Assembly (NCBI GenBank): GCA_011322445.1
Contig: DRMV01000010.1
Location: 1 to 61,202, forward strand
Reading direction: 5' to 3'
DNA: 61,202 nt
Source of the DNA: Chloroflexota bacterium
Lineage (GTDB): Bacteria; Chloroflexota; Anaerolineae; Anaerolineales; DRMV01
Shown: one piece after another, positions 49,559 to 57,753 of the stretch
Layout: each line of letters starts with the position of its first letter
How positions within the stretch are numbered: the stretch's first letter is position 1
The notes under the pieces: model-generated
Told to the model about the DNA's origin: nothing
The model's input: only the letters and a program-made list of their open reading frames with translations
The model's database searches: none
Translations under genes and position numbers: made by a program

Positions 49559-50778
49559 TGCAGCACCTTCCTTCCGGCTTCCATGACGTCGCGATAAGGG
49601 CGCAGCAGCCGCTTAGCAAGGGAAACCTTGTGCACTTCGTCCGCGCCGTCGTAGATGCGGGCCGCGCGCTCGTGGCGGTAAAAATAGGCCAAGATGGTGT
49701 CGTCGGTCATGCCCAGGCCACCGTGCACCTGCAGGGCGCGGTCAACCACCTTTTGCATGGTGTTTGCCACGAGGAACTTGATCATGGAAATTTCCTGGCG
49801 GGTTTCCTTCCAGCCCAGATGCTCGATGCGCCAGGCGGTTTGCAACGTGAGCGCGCGGGCGGCCTCGATTTCGGCGGCGCTTTCGGCAATCCACGCCTGG
49901 ATGATTTCCTTGTCGGCCAGCACCTGGCCGGGAGCGATGGGACGGCGGGCGGCGTATTCAATCATCAAATTCAGCGCGCGGCGGGCGACGCCCAGCCAGC
50001 GCATGGTGTGGTGAATGCGCCCTGGCCCTAAGCGTTCCTGCGCAATGCGGAAACCGGCGCCTTCCGGCCCCAGCAAGTTGCTTTGAGGCACGCGACAGGA
50101 ATGGTAAAGGATTTCGGCATGGCTGAAATAGCCGCCGCCTTTGTGCCCCATGATGTTGATGTTGCGCACGATGTCGAAGCCGGGCGTGTCGGCGGGCACG
50201 ATGATCATGCTGGCGCGCTGGTAAGGCGGCGCGTCGGGGTCGGTCACGGCCATCACAATGGCAAAAGCGGCTCCGTCCGCGGCGGTGGTGTACCATTTCT
50301 GGCCGTTGATGACGTAATCATCGCCGTCCTTGACCGCGGTGGTTTCCATGTAAACCGGGTTGGAGCCAGGCATTTCCACCTCGGTCATGGAAAAGCAACT
50401 GCGAATTTTGCCTTCCACCAGCGGGCGCAGCCAACGCTCCTTCTGTTCCGGCGTGCCGTATTTATGCAGAATTTCGATGTTGCCCGCGTCGGGAGCCTGG
50501 GTGCCAAAGATGTAGTGCCCCAGGGGGCTGGCGCCCAGAATTTCGGAAACCAGCGCAAAATCGGTCAGTGGCAGTTCCATGCCGCCATATGCCTTGGGCT
50601 GGGCAGGCCCCCATAGCCCCATTTGCTTGACCTTCTCGCGCAGAGCGTCGAGGCGGGGCTGGAAAACGTCAGGCGGCTCGTTGAGGAAGTGCTGCTCCAG
50701 CGGGTAGACCTCTTTTTCCATGAATTCCCGAATAAGGTTGAGCATCAGTTGCGTGTCGTGAGGAATGGTGAAGTCCAT
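49555..50778 (-). CDS. Acyl-CoA dehydrogenase, ACAD10/11-like
   Basis: A 407-residue FAD-dependent acyl-CoA dehydrogenase. The substrate/FAD loop is CFSMTEVEMPGSNP, then YVINGQKWYTTAADGA, ALQVHGGLGMTDD, and ARIYDGADEVHKVSLAKRLL near the C-terminus. The Asp-Gly in place of Glu-Gly in that last motif is seen in the ACAD10/11-like group. That group works with an APH-type kinase on 4-hydroxyacyl-CoA; the kinase gene overlaps this one by 4 bases. ATG 50778 has only a weak ribosome site (GGAGCCCC), but the family start and promoter fit. The longer frame upstream is not family-like. Confidence 0.93.
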   Translation of the reverse strand: MDFTIPHDTQLMLNLIREFMEKEVYPLEQHFLNEPPDVFQPRLDALREKVKQMGLWGPAQPKAYGGMELPLTDFALVSEILGASPLGHYIFGTQAPDAGNIEILHKYGTPEQKERWLRPLVEGKIRSCFSMTEVEMPGSNPVYMETTAVKDGDDYVINGQKWYTTAADGAAFAIVMAVTDPDAPPYQRASMIIVPADTPGFDIVRNINIMGHKGGGYFSHAEILYHSCRVPQSNLLGPEGAGFRIAQERLGPGRIHHTMRWLGVARRALNLMIEYAARRPIAPGQVLADKEIIQAWIAESAAEIEAARALTLQTAWRIEHLGWKETRQEISMIKFLVANTMQKVVDRALQVHGGLGMTDDTILAYFYRHERAARIYDGADEVHKVSLAKRLLRPYRDVMEAGRKVLQ

Positions 50779-50829
50779 GCGGGGGCTCCTGAATGGGATT
50801 GGGCGCGATGGCCGCAGACTCGCACGTTT

Positions 50830-50858
50830 GTTATAGCACATTCGTGAAGGCTGGTCAA
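50830..50858 (-). promoter_or_regulatory. Promoter of the ACAD-APH operon
   Basis: On the minus strand TTGACC (50858-50853), 17-base spacer ending TGC, TATAAC (50835-50830). The leader is about 45 bases. Confidence 0.7.
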
Positions 50859-50888
50859 AGGGCGTGGGCATTGCACGGCCGCGGAAGG

Positions 50889-50922
50889 CAAAAAAAAGCC
50901 CCTCCGCGCGGTGGCGGAGGGG
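50889..50922 (-). terminator. Terminator of the MarR operon
   Basis: CCCCTCCGC (50899-50907) pairs with GCGGAGGGG (50914-50922). On the minus strand the stem is followed by G, C and a run of T (50897-50890 are A on plus). Confidence 0.85.
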
Positions 50923-50956
50923 TAACGGAGAGGGGAAGCAACGGTGCCCGGCAGCG

Positions 50957-51331
50957 TCAGGCCTTGCGCAGAAAATGCTGATCAACGATGAGAATGCCCA
51001 CAATCACCACCCAGGTGACCGTGCGCACCGTCATCGCGCGCAGGCTTTCCCCCGCGACAACCTGGTGATAGGCCGTTTGGAGGATGATATACACTGTGGA
51101 ATGGGCTGCCAGGGTTGCCAGCGCCAGTTTGGGCGCAATGGGCCGGTCTTGCCACAGCAACACGGATGTGACGACCACGGTCAGAATCCCCATGGTGAGG
51201 TTGTAAACCGGTAACCAACTGATGACGTAGTAATCGACGGGCTCGTGGAGGATGACCACTTTGGTGCCTGCAAAGACAGCCATACCGCCGATGATGAAAG
51301 CCAGAACGGCAGCGATCTTATTGAGTTTCAT
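50957..51331 (-). CDS. Four-helix membrane protein of the MarR operon
   Basis: A 124-residue protein with four transmembrane helices: residues 5-25, 38-60, 68-88 and 100-118. The first loop contains HEPVDYYVISW, and a mid-helix AHSTVYIILQTAYHQV carries two His residues. I do not recognise the family. GAGGAG lies before ATG 51331; the upstream part of the frame is not membrane-like. It is the last gene of a three-gene unit with a MarR regulator and another small membrane protein, and is followed by a terminator. Confidence 0.7.
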   Translation of the reverse strand: MKLNKIAAVLAFIIGGMAVFAGTKVVILHEPVDYYVISWLPVYNLTMGILTVVVTSVLLWQDRPIAPKLALATLAAHSTVYIILQTAYHQVVAGESLRAMTVRTVTWVVIVGILIVDQHFLRKA

Positions 51332-51357
51332 GTTTTGCTCCTCGTTGAACGTGAAGG

Positions 51358-51636
51358 TCAGGAAGACTGTGAAGCCTTGGTGGTACGACGGCGGCCAGCG
51401 TCGCGCCGCGTGCGGCGACGGCGCTGCCACTTTGCCAGGTAAGGCAAAAAGTAAAGATAGGCACCGCTAATCGCCAGCAAGAGAATCAGCAAAGATTGAA
51501 TTTGCTCGAATTGCGGGGGAAGCAGTTTAACACCCATCACGAGTTTCGCCGTCACCGCGACGGGAATGATGATAAGGGTGGGCACTGCTAACCAACGGTG
51601 GAGAATGCGGGCCCATTTGTTGAAGAATTTGCTCAT
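51358..51636 (-). CDS. Small two-helix membrane protein of the MarR operon
   Basis: A 92-residue protein with two helices (about 15-33 and 45-68) and a strongly basic, Arg-rich tail (WQRRRRTRRDAGRRR). The N-terminal ARILHRWLAVPTL resembles the first helix of some haem-binding or PepSY-type membrane proteins, but no firm family call is possible. GAGGAA precedes ATG 51636, which overlaps the MarR gene stop by 4 bases. Expression is therefore coupled to the regulator. Confidence 0.65.
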   Translation of the reverse strand: MSKFFNKWARILHRWLAVPTLIIIPVAVTAKLVMGVKLLPPQFEQIQSLLILLLAISGAYLYFLPYLAKWQRRRRTRRDAGRRRTTKASQSS

Positions 51637-52100
51637 GGGTTTTTCCTCGAAGAAGATTGGTCCGAGGCAGGGGGCACCTCGGCTGCTTGCAGCGTGCGTT
51701 CCAGCAGGGTGAGCAAAGTGTTTCGCTCGGTGGGCGTCAGCCCTTGCAACAGCCGCTCGAATTTACGGCGGTGCGTCGCCACAGCCTGCTGGTAAACTTT
51801 CCGGCCTTCTGCGGTCAGATAGCACTGGAAGGCCCGCCGGTCTTGCGGGTGAGGGCGTCGCTCCACCCACCCCGTGCTTTCCATCTGGCGGATGGCAATG
51901 CTCACGGTAGGCGGGGAAAGCCGGAGGGCATCGGCAATGTGTTGGAGGTTGCTGCCCGGCATCTCGGCAATGGCTTCCAGCAAAGTAAAGTGGGAAGGTG
52001 TAACAGCGATTTCCTGGGCTGGACTGCGGTCACCTAAACGGCGCAGTCGCGTTGCCAGTTGCAGAAAACGCTGGGCATCATCGGTTAGCGATTGCTCCAA
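51633..52100 (-). CDS. MarR-family transcriptional regulator
   Basis: A 155-residue winged-helix repressor. The recognition part is SNLQHIADALRLSPPTVSIA, and the wing is GWVERRPHPQDRRAFQCYLT, where the DRR motif is the MarR hallmark. Dimer helices flank the domain. The start is TTG 52100, with AAAGGAG 6-7 bases upstream; no ATG fits. A 25-bp perfect palindrome lies over its own promoter, so it is probably autoregulated. It heads an operon with two small membrane proteins. The inducer is unknown; MarR proteins often sense phenolic or oxidising compounds. Confidence 0.92.
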   Translation of the reverse strand: MEQSLTDDAQRFLQLATRLRRLGDRSPAQEIAVTPSHFTLLEAIAEMPGSNLQHIADALRLSPPTVSIAIRQMESTGWVERRPHPQDRRAFQCYLTAEGRKVYQQAVATHRRKFERLLQGLTPTERNTLLTLLERTLQAAEVPPASDQSSSRKNP

Positions 52101-52124
52101 AGGTGTTCTCCTTTCGCGTCGCGA

Positions 52125-52149
52125 ATATTTAGTTAACCTAACTAAATAT
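52125..52149. promoter_or_regulatory. 25-bp palindromic MarR operator
   Basis: ATATTTAGTTA (52125-52135), centre ACC, TAACTAAATAT (52139-52149): a perfect inverted repeat, AT-rich against the GC-rich background. It overlaps the -10 box and start region of the MarR promoter. Confidence 0.85.
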
Positions 52150-52173
52150 ACCGCGCGACCAGAAAGGCGTCAA
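52145..52173 (-). promoter_or_regulatory. Promoter of the MarR operon
   Basis: On the minus strand TTGACG (52173-52168), 17-base spacer, TATATT (52150-52145). The operator covers the -10 and downstream bases. Confidence 0.75.
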
Positions 52174-52203
52174 GGTTTAAAGCAAACTCGAAAGCCCCAC
52201 TCT

Positions 52204-52212
52204 TGGTATAAT
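52204..52212 (+). promoter_or_regulatory. Extended -10 promoter of the UbiA-family gene, leaderless
   Basis: TGG-TATAAT ends 6 bases before ATG 52219. No -35 match. The transcript should be leaderless. Confidence 0.55.
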
Positions 52213-52218
52213 CTCTCC

Positions 52219-53094
52219 ATGCGCATCCTTTGGGCTTTCATCCGTGCACTGCGGCCACGACAGTGGACCAAAAACGCTTTTGTATTTGCCGCCCTGGTCT
52301 TCGACCGGCAACTGACCCATCCCCAGGCCTTTGCCCGCACCCTGGCAGGCTTCGGGCTGTTTTGCCTGCTTTCGGGGGCAGTTTACCTCATCAACGACAT
52401 TGCCGACCGGGAAAGCGACCGTAAGCACCCCGAGAAGCGCCACCGTCCCATCGCCAGCGGCGCGCTGCCCGTCTCGATCGCTGCCGGCGGTGCCAGCGCG
52501 CTTTTGGTCTTTGCTTTGGGGGTCTCGTGGTTGCTCTCCCCCGCCTTTTTCCTCGTTGCGGCTTCATACCTGCTTCTCAATCTGGCCTACTCCTTCTACC
52601 TGAAACACATTCCCATCATTGACGTGCTCATCATTGCTGCGGGTTTCGTGCTGCGGGTGCAGGCAGGGGTTGTGCTTATCCATGTGCAGCGGTTTTCGCC
52701 CTGGCTGTATGTGGTCACCACGCTGCTGGCGTTGTTCATCGGCTTTGGCAAACGCCGCGCCGAACTTAGCCTGCTGGCCGAAGGTGCAGGCCGCCATCGC
52801 CGCGTGCTGGATGGCTACACCATTCCGTTTTTAGACCAGCTCATCACCATCACCTCAGCCACGACCATCATTGCTTACAGCCTTTACACCTTCTCCGCGC
52901 CCAACCTGCCGGCCAACCACGCGATGATGCTTTCCATTCCTTTCGTACTGTATGGCATCTTCCGCTACCTTTATCTGGTGCAGGTGGAAGGCCGCGGCGG
53001 CGCGCCGGAAGAGGCCCTGCTGACCGACCTGCCCCTTCAGATGACCTTGCTGCTGTGGGGGGTGACCATCCTGCTCATCTTTTACATCTACTGA
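52219..53094 (+). CDS. UbiA-family prenyltransferase, DPPR-synthase-like
   Basis: A 291-residue membrane prenyltransferase with about nine helices. The first Asp-rich motif is INDIADRESDRKHPEKRHRP, following RPRQWTKNAFVFAALVF. This N-terminus and the ADRESDRKHPEK motif are those of decaprenyl-phosphate phosphoribosyltransferase (Rv3806c-like), which starts synthesis of polyprenyl-phosphate pentoses for cell envelopes. Donor and acceptor here are inferred only. ATG 52219 is set by the promoter 6 bases upstream and the family start. Mevalonate kinase follows 5 bases after its stop, linking isoprenoid supply to prenyl use. Confidence 0.85.
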   Translation: MRILWAFIRALRPRQWTKNAFVFAALVFDRQLTHPQAFARTLAGFGLFCLLSGAVYLINDIADRESDRKHPEKRHRPIASGALPVSIAAGGASALLVFALGVSWLLSPAFFLVAASYLLLNLAYSFYLKHIPIIDVLIIAAGFVLRVQAGVVLIHVQRFSPWLYVVTTLLALFIGFGKRRAELSLLAEGAGRHRRVLDGYTIPFLDQLITITSATTIIAYSLYTFSAPNLPANHAMMLSIPFVLYGIFRYLYLVQVEGRGGAPEEALLTDLPLQMTLLLWGVTILLIFYIY

Positions 53095-53099
53095 CGGGG

Positions 53100-54077
53100 G
53101 TGCGCGTGCCTGCCACAACTGCCACTGCACCGGGCAAAATCATCCTGTTTGGGGAACACGCCGTCGTGTACGGCCAGCCCGCGCTGGCCGTGCCGGTGCC
53201 CGCGGTGCGCGCCCGCACCGTGGTTTCGCCCGCGCCTGACCTGCCCGCAGGGGAAATCCGCATCACCGCCCCCGCCGTGGCGCTGGAAAACGCCCCACTG
53301 GAAAGCCTGCCGCCCGAGCATCCGTTGGCGAAAGCCGTGGCGCTGACTTTAGAGGCCATTGGCGTTCCTCACCCTCCTGCCCTGCGCCTGCGGTTGAGTT
53401 CCACCATTCCGGTCGCGGCGGGGTTGGGCAGCGGTGCAGCCGTGACGGTGGCCCTCGCCCGGGCGCTGAGCGCCTTCCTGGGGCGCCCCTTGGGCAACGA
53501 CACCGTCAACGCCATTGCCTACGAGGTGGAAAAAATCCACCACGGCACACCCTCGGGCATCGACAACACCGTCGTTACCTACAACCTGCCGGTGTATTTC
53601 GTGCGCGGCCAGCCGTTGCGCACGTTTCGGGTCAGGTGTCCCTTCACCGTGGTCATCGCCGACAGTGGCATTCCGGCCCCGACCGCGCAGGCCGTGAGCG
53701 ATGTGCGCCGGGCCGCGCAGGCTGAGCCGGAACGCTTCCAGGCGCTCTTTGCCGCTGTCGGCCGGGTGGTGGAAGCCGCCTACCGCGCCATCACCACGGG
53801 AACGCCGGAAGCCTTAGGCCCGCTGATGGACGAGAACCACGCCCTGCTGCAACAAATGGGCGTTTCGTGTCCCACGCTGGACCGGCTGGTGACGGCCGCG
53901 CGGCAGGCAGGCGCATTAGGGGCCAAACTTTCCGGCGGCGGCCGCGGCGGGAACCTCATTGCGCTGGTGCCTCCTGATGCCCCTGAGGCTGCTGAAGCCA
54001 TCGCCCGCGTGCTGGAAGCCGCCGGTGCCGTCCGCACCATCGTCGCGACTATCGCCCCCGCGCACCGTAACCCCTGA
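53100..54077 (+). CDS. mvk: Mevalonate kinase
   Basis: A 325-residue GHMP kinase that phosphorylates mevalonate in the mevalonate route to isoprenoids. Motif 1 is APGKIILFGEHAVVYGQP, motif 2 is PVAAGLGSGAAVTVALARAL, motif 3 is KLSGGGRGG, and HHGTPSGIDN carries the catalytic Asp. The start is GTG; 53100 or 53106 both fit, neither with a good ribosome site, and coupling to the upstream UbiA gene is likely. A mevalonate route is unusual among bacteria but known in Chloroflexota. Confidence 0.92.
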   Translation: MRVPATTATAPGKIILFGEHAVVYGQPALAVPVPAVRARTVVSPAPDLPAGEIRITAPAVALENAPLESLPPEHPLAKAVALTLEAIGVPHPPALRLRLSSTIPVAAGLGSGAAVTVALARALSAFLGRPLGNDTVNAIAYEVEKIHHGTPSGIDNTVVTYNLPVYFVRGQPLRTFRVRCPFTVVIADSGIPAPTAQAVSDVRRAAQAEPERFQALFAAVGRVVEAAYRAITTGTPEALGPLMDENHALLQQMGVSCPTLDRLVTAARQAGALGAKLSGGGRGGNLIALVPPDAPEAAEAIARVLEAAGAVRTIVATIAPAHRNP

Positions 54078-54129
54078 CCGAGCACCGGCGCACAGGGCAC
54101 CCATCTTTCGCCCATTTTTTCACCAAAGG

Positions 54130-54158
54130 TTGACAGTACAGCCTCCCTTTGGTATAAA
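54130..54158 (+). promoter_or_regulatory. Consensus promoter of the argG leader
   Basis: A perfect TTGACA (54130-54135), 17-base spacer, TATAAA (54153-54158). This is the best promoter in the window. The leader-peptide ATG (54167) is 8 bases beyond the -10, so the leader ORF is itself leaderless. Confidence 0.85.
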
Positions 54159-54166
54159 CGCCGCCA

Positions 54167-54250
54167 ATGGAAACCAAGCCGTTTGTTGCCCGTCGTAGCC
54201 GTCGTGCTTACGCCCCCCATGCGGAGGGCGCTCGCGGGCGCGCGGCTTAG
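54167..54250 (+). CDS. Arg-rich leader peptide of the argG attenuator
   Basis: A 27-codon ORF with six Arg codons: four CGT in the cluster VARRSRRAY (codons 7-15), then two CGC near the end, stop TAG 54248-54250. It begins at the expected transcription start of a consensus promoter and ends 26 bases before a terminator. Ribosome stalling at codons 9-13 would leave GCGGAGGGC (54221-54229) free to pair with the terminator's 5' arm. It has no ribosome site and no known protein role; its translation is the sensor. Confidence 0.8.
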   Translation: METKPFVARRSRRAYAPHAEGARGRAA

Positions 54251-54276
54251 CACCACCCCATCCATTCCTTGCGCTC

Positions 54277-54305
54277 AAAAGCCCTCCCATAGCGGAGGGC
54301 TTTTT
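54277..54305 (+). terminator. Attenuator terminator upstream of argG
   Basis: AAAAGCCCTCC (54277-54287), loop CATAGC, GGAGGGCTTTTT (54294-54305): an 11-bp stem with T-run. Its 3' arm GCGGAGGGC (54292-54300) is an exact copy of leader bases 54221-54229, so GCCCTCC (54281-54287) can pair with either one. Confidence 0.85.
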
Positions 54306-54336
54306 GCGTACCCATCCCCCTCAAGGAGTTGCCCCC

Positions 54337-55605
<1,269 letters not shown>

Positions 55606-55615
55606 CGCAAAAGCG

Positions 55616-55675
55616 AACCGCAGATTTCGCAGATGACGCAGAAAAAATCTGTGAAATCTGCGTAACCTGTGGTTT
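55616..55675. repeat. 60-bp imperfect palindromic repeat between argG and argH
   Basis: AACCGCAGATTTCGCAGATG and onward pairs imperfectly with its other half, ending CTGTGGTTT. It is the uninterrupted relative of the split copy at 57451-57737. It lies in the argG-argH spacer just before the argH ribosome site. Confidence 0.8.
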
Positions 55676-55699
55676 CCAGCGGTTTTCAAGGAGCATCCG

Positions 55700-57094
55700 A
55701 TGACGAAATCGGCAGGCAACACCCTCTGGGGCGGGCGCTTTAGCGGCGGCACCGACCCGCAAATGTGGGCACTCAACGCGTCCATCATGACCGACCGGCG
55801 GCTGGCGTTCCACGACATCCGCGGCAGCAAAGCCTGGGTGCGTGCGCTGCAGCGCGCCGGCGTGCTTACCGAGGCCGAAGCCCAAACCCTGCTCGACGGC
55901 CTCACGCAGGTCGCCACCGAGTTTGCCGAGGGGCAGTTCGTCTTCGCCCCCACCGACGAAGACATCCACACCGCGGTGGAACGCCGCCTGCGCGAACTGG
56001 TGGGCGAGGTGGCCGGAAAACTGCACACAGGCCGCAGCCGCAACGACCAGGTCGCCACCGATTTCCGCCTGTGGATGTTGGACGCCATCGACCACCTCAC
56101 CGCCGCCCTCGCCGACCTGCAAAGCGCCCTGCTCGCCCGCGCCGAAGCCGATTTCGGCACCGTGATGCCCGGCTACACCCACCTGCAGCAGGCCCAGCCC
56201 ATTTTGCTGAGCCACTGGTGGCTGAGCCACTTCTGGCCCCTCCAGCGCGACCGCGAACGCCTCGCCCAGGTGCGGGAACGCACCGCCGCCCTGCCCCTGG
56301 GCGCGGCTGCCCTCGCGGGCACGGCCTACCCCATCGACCGGCAAGCCCTCGCCGCCGACCTCGGCTTCCTCTCGGTCATCCCCAACAGCATCGACGCGGT
56401 CTCCGACCGCGACTTTGCCGCCGAATTCCTCTTTGCCGCCGCGCTGCTGGGCGTGCACCTCAGCCGCTTAGCCGAGGGCGTGATCCTGTTTTCCAGCGCG
56501 GAGTTCGGCTTCCTCACCCTGAGCGACGCCTACAGCACCGGCTCCAGCCTGATGCCGCAGAAGAAGAACCCCGATGCCTTTGAACTGACCCGCGGCAAGA
56601 GCGGTGCGCTCATTGGCACGCTCACCGGCCTGCTGGCGACCCTCAAGGGGCTGCCCTCGGCTTACGACAAGGATTTGCAGGAAGACAAAGCGCCGGTGTT
56701 TCGGGCGTTTGACGACCTCGCGGCGCTGCTACCTGTGCTGGCGAATGCCCTCCGCACCCTGGAAGTCCACCCCGAGCGCACCGCGGCGGCCATCGGCGCG
56801 GGCACGTTAGCCACCGACCTGGCCGACTTCCTCGTGAAGCAGGGCGTGCCTTTTCGGGAAGCCCACCACATCGTCGGCCACTTAGTGCGGGAAGCCGAGC
56901 AGCGCAGCGTGGGGCTGGACGCGCTGCCCACCGAAACCTACCGTGCCGCGCACCCGGCCTTCACCGCCGAAGCCCTGGAAAGCCTGCTTTCCCCGCAGGC
57001 CAGCCTCGCCCACCGCGCCGTGGAAGGCGGCACCGCCCCCGAAGCCGTGAAAGCGCAAATGGCGCTGGCGAGGGAGGCGTTGAAGAGCGAATAG
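55700..57094 (+). CDS. argH: Argininosuccinate lyase
   Basis: ArgH splits argininosuccinate to arginine and fumarate. The 464-residue protein carries LWGGRFSGGTDP at the start, HTGRSRNDQVATDFRLW, TVMPGYTHLQQAQPI and the fumarase-superfamily signature GSSLMPQKKNPDAFE. AAGGAG lies before ATG 55700. The last codons and the TAG stop (57092-57094) are already part of the 7-bp tandem array that follows. It probably shares the attenuated argG transcript. Confidence 0.97.
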   Translation: MTKSAGNTLWGGRFSGGTDPQMWALNASIMTDRRLAFHDIRGSKAWVRALQRAGVLTEAEAQTLLDGLTQVATEFAEGQFVFAPTDEDIHTAVERRLRELVGEVAGKLHTGRSRNDQVATDFRLWMLDAIDHLTAALADLQSALLARAEADFGTVMPGYTHLQQAQPILLSHWWLSHFWPLQRDRERLAQVRERTAALPLGAAALAGTAYPIDRQALAADLGFLSVIPNSIDAVSDRDFAAEFLFAAALLGVHLSRLAEGVILFSSAEFGFLTLSDAYSTGSSLMPQKKNPDAFELTRGKSGALIGTLTGLLATLKGLPSAYDKDLQEDKAPVFRAFDDLAALLPVLANALRTLEVHPERTAAAIGAGTLATDLADFLVKQGVPFREAHHIVGHLVREAEQRSVGLDALPTETYRAAHPAFTAEALESLLSPQASLAHRAVEGGTAPEAVKAQMALAREALKSE

Positions 57095-57159
57095 CGAGTG
57101 GCGAATTGCGAATGAGGAATTGCGAGTTGCGAGTTGCGATTTAGGATTTGCGATTTGCG
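57087..57159 (+). repeat. 7-bp tandem array overlapping the argH stop codon
   Basis: Ten units in strict 7-base register from GCGAATA (which includes the start of the TAG stop) through GCGAATT, AGGAATT, GCGAGTT (twice), GCGATTT, AGGATTT, GCGATTT, then GCG. Confidence 0.85.
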
Positions 57160-57166
57160 CCACAGC

Positions 57167-57198
57167 CCTCAATACCCCAATACCTCAATTTCCCAACC
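57167..57198 (+). repeat. 8-bp tandem array upstream of lysW
   Basis: CCTCAATA, CCCCAATA, CCTCAATT, TCCCAACC. Same unit family as the array at 59829-59868. Confidence 0.65.
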
Positions 57199-57225
57199 AA
57201 CCAATCCCCCCTCAGGAGGTCTCCC

Positions 57226-57399
57226 ATGTCTCAAACCGTCACCTGCCCTGAATGTGCTGCCGAATTCGAACTCGACCCCGGCACCGAAGTGAACGAAATC
57301 GTGGTCTGCCCCGACTGCGGCGTGGAACTGGAAGTGGTTTCCCTCGACCCGCCCGCGGTGGAACTCGCGCCGATGGAAGAGGAAGACTGGGGCGAGTAA
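57226..57399 (+). CDS. lysW: LysW amino-group carrier protein
   Basis: LysW is a small acidic protein. The side-chain carboxylate of its C-terminal Glu is joined to the amino group of alpha-aminoadipate or glutamate, protecting and carrying it through lysine or ornithine synthesis. The 57-residue product has a zinc ribbon (CPEC and CPDC) and the diagnostic C-terminus EEEDWGE. AGGAGG lies before ATG 57226. It is the first gene of the lysW-lysX-lysY-lysZ run and lies directly after argH. A 12-bp hairpin and a repeat insertion separate it from lysX. Confidence 0.95.
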   Translation: MSQTVTCPECAAEFELDPGTEVNEIVVCPDCGVELEVVSLDPPAVELAPMEEEDWGE

Positions 57400-57408
57400 G
57401 CAGCCTCA

Positions 57409-57441
57409 AGCCCTGTCAGGTCTTTGGGGCCTGACAGGGCT
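57409..57441. repeat. 12-bp perfect hairpin after lysW
   Basis: AGCCCTGTCAGG (57409-57420) pairs exactly with CCTGACAGGGCT (57430-57441), loop of 9. It has no T-run, so it looks like a palindromic repeat or a processing site more than a terminator. Confidence 0.6.
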
Positions 57442-57450
57442 CTCAAAAAC

Positions 57451-57737
57451 AAACCGCAGATTTCACAGATGACGCAGAAAAATCGTAATTACTTACCCCG
57501 AAGCACCGCGGATGGCCCTGTGCCTGTAAATGCTCACAGAGGGAACACGGAGAATGTTTCCCTTTGCAAGCGCTTTTTGGAGTGCGGTGCCTTGGCACCG
57601 CTTTGGAAAGCGGCCCTTCGATGCACTCAGGACAGGCGACTCGTCGCCGCACTCCAAAGAAAAACTGCCGCCAGAGGTGTTTTGCCACCACGTAGGTAAT
57701 TACGAAAAATCTGTGAAATCTGCGTCATCTGTGGTTT
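57451..57737. mobile_element. Split palindromic repeat with a 203-bp insertion
   Basis: The left half (57451-57484, AACCGCAGATTTCACAGATG and on) and the right half (57704-57737, ending CATCTGTGGTTT) match the continuous repeat at 55616-55675. Between them lies 203 bp (57493-57695), flanked by GTAATTAC at 57485-57492 and 57696-57703. The inner sequence has a 12-bp inverted repeat TTTGGAGTGCGG/CCGCACTCCAAA (57576-57587, 57647-57658) and three more small palindromes. No ORF is convincing. It separates lysW from lysX. Confidence 0.7.
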
Positions 57738-57753
57738 TTTCTCGGAGATTGCC

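Noticed and set aside
57409-57441. Hairpin after lysW considered as a terminator
   Set aside because: No T-run follows on either strand, and the downstream lysX would be cut off from the operon.
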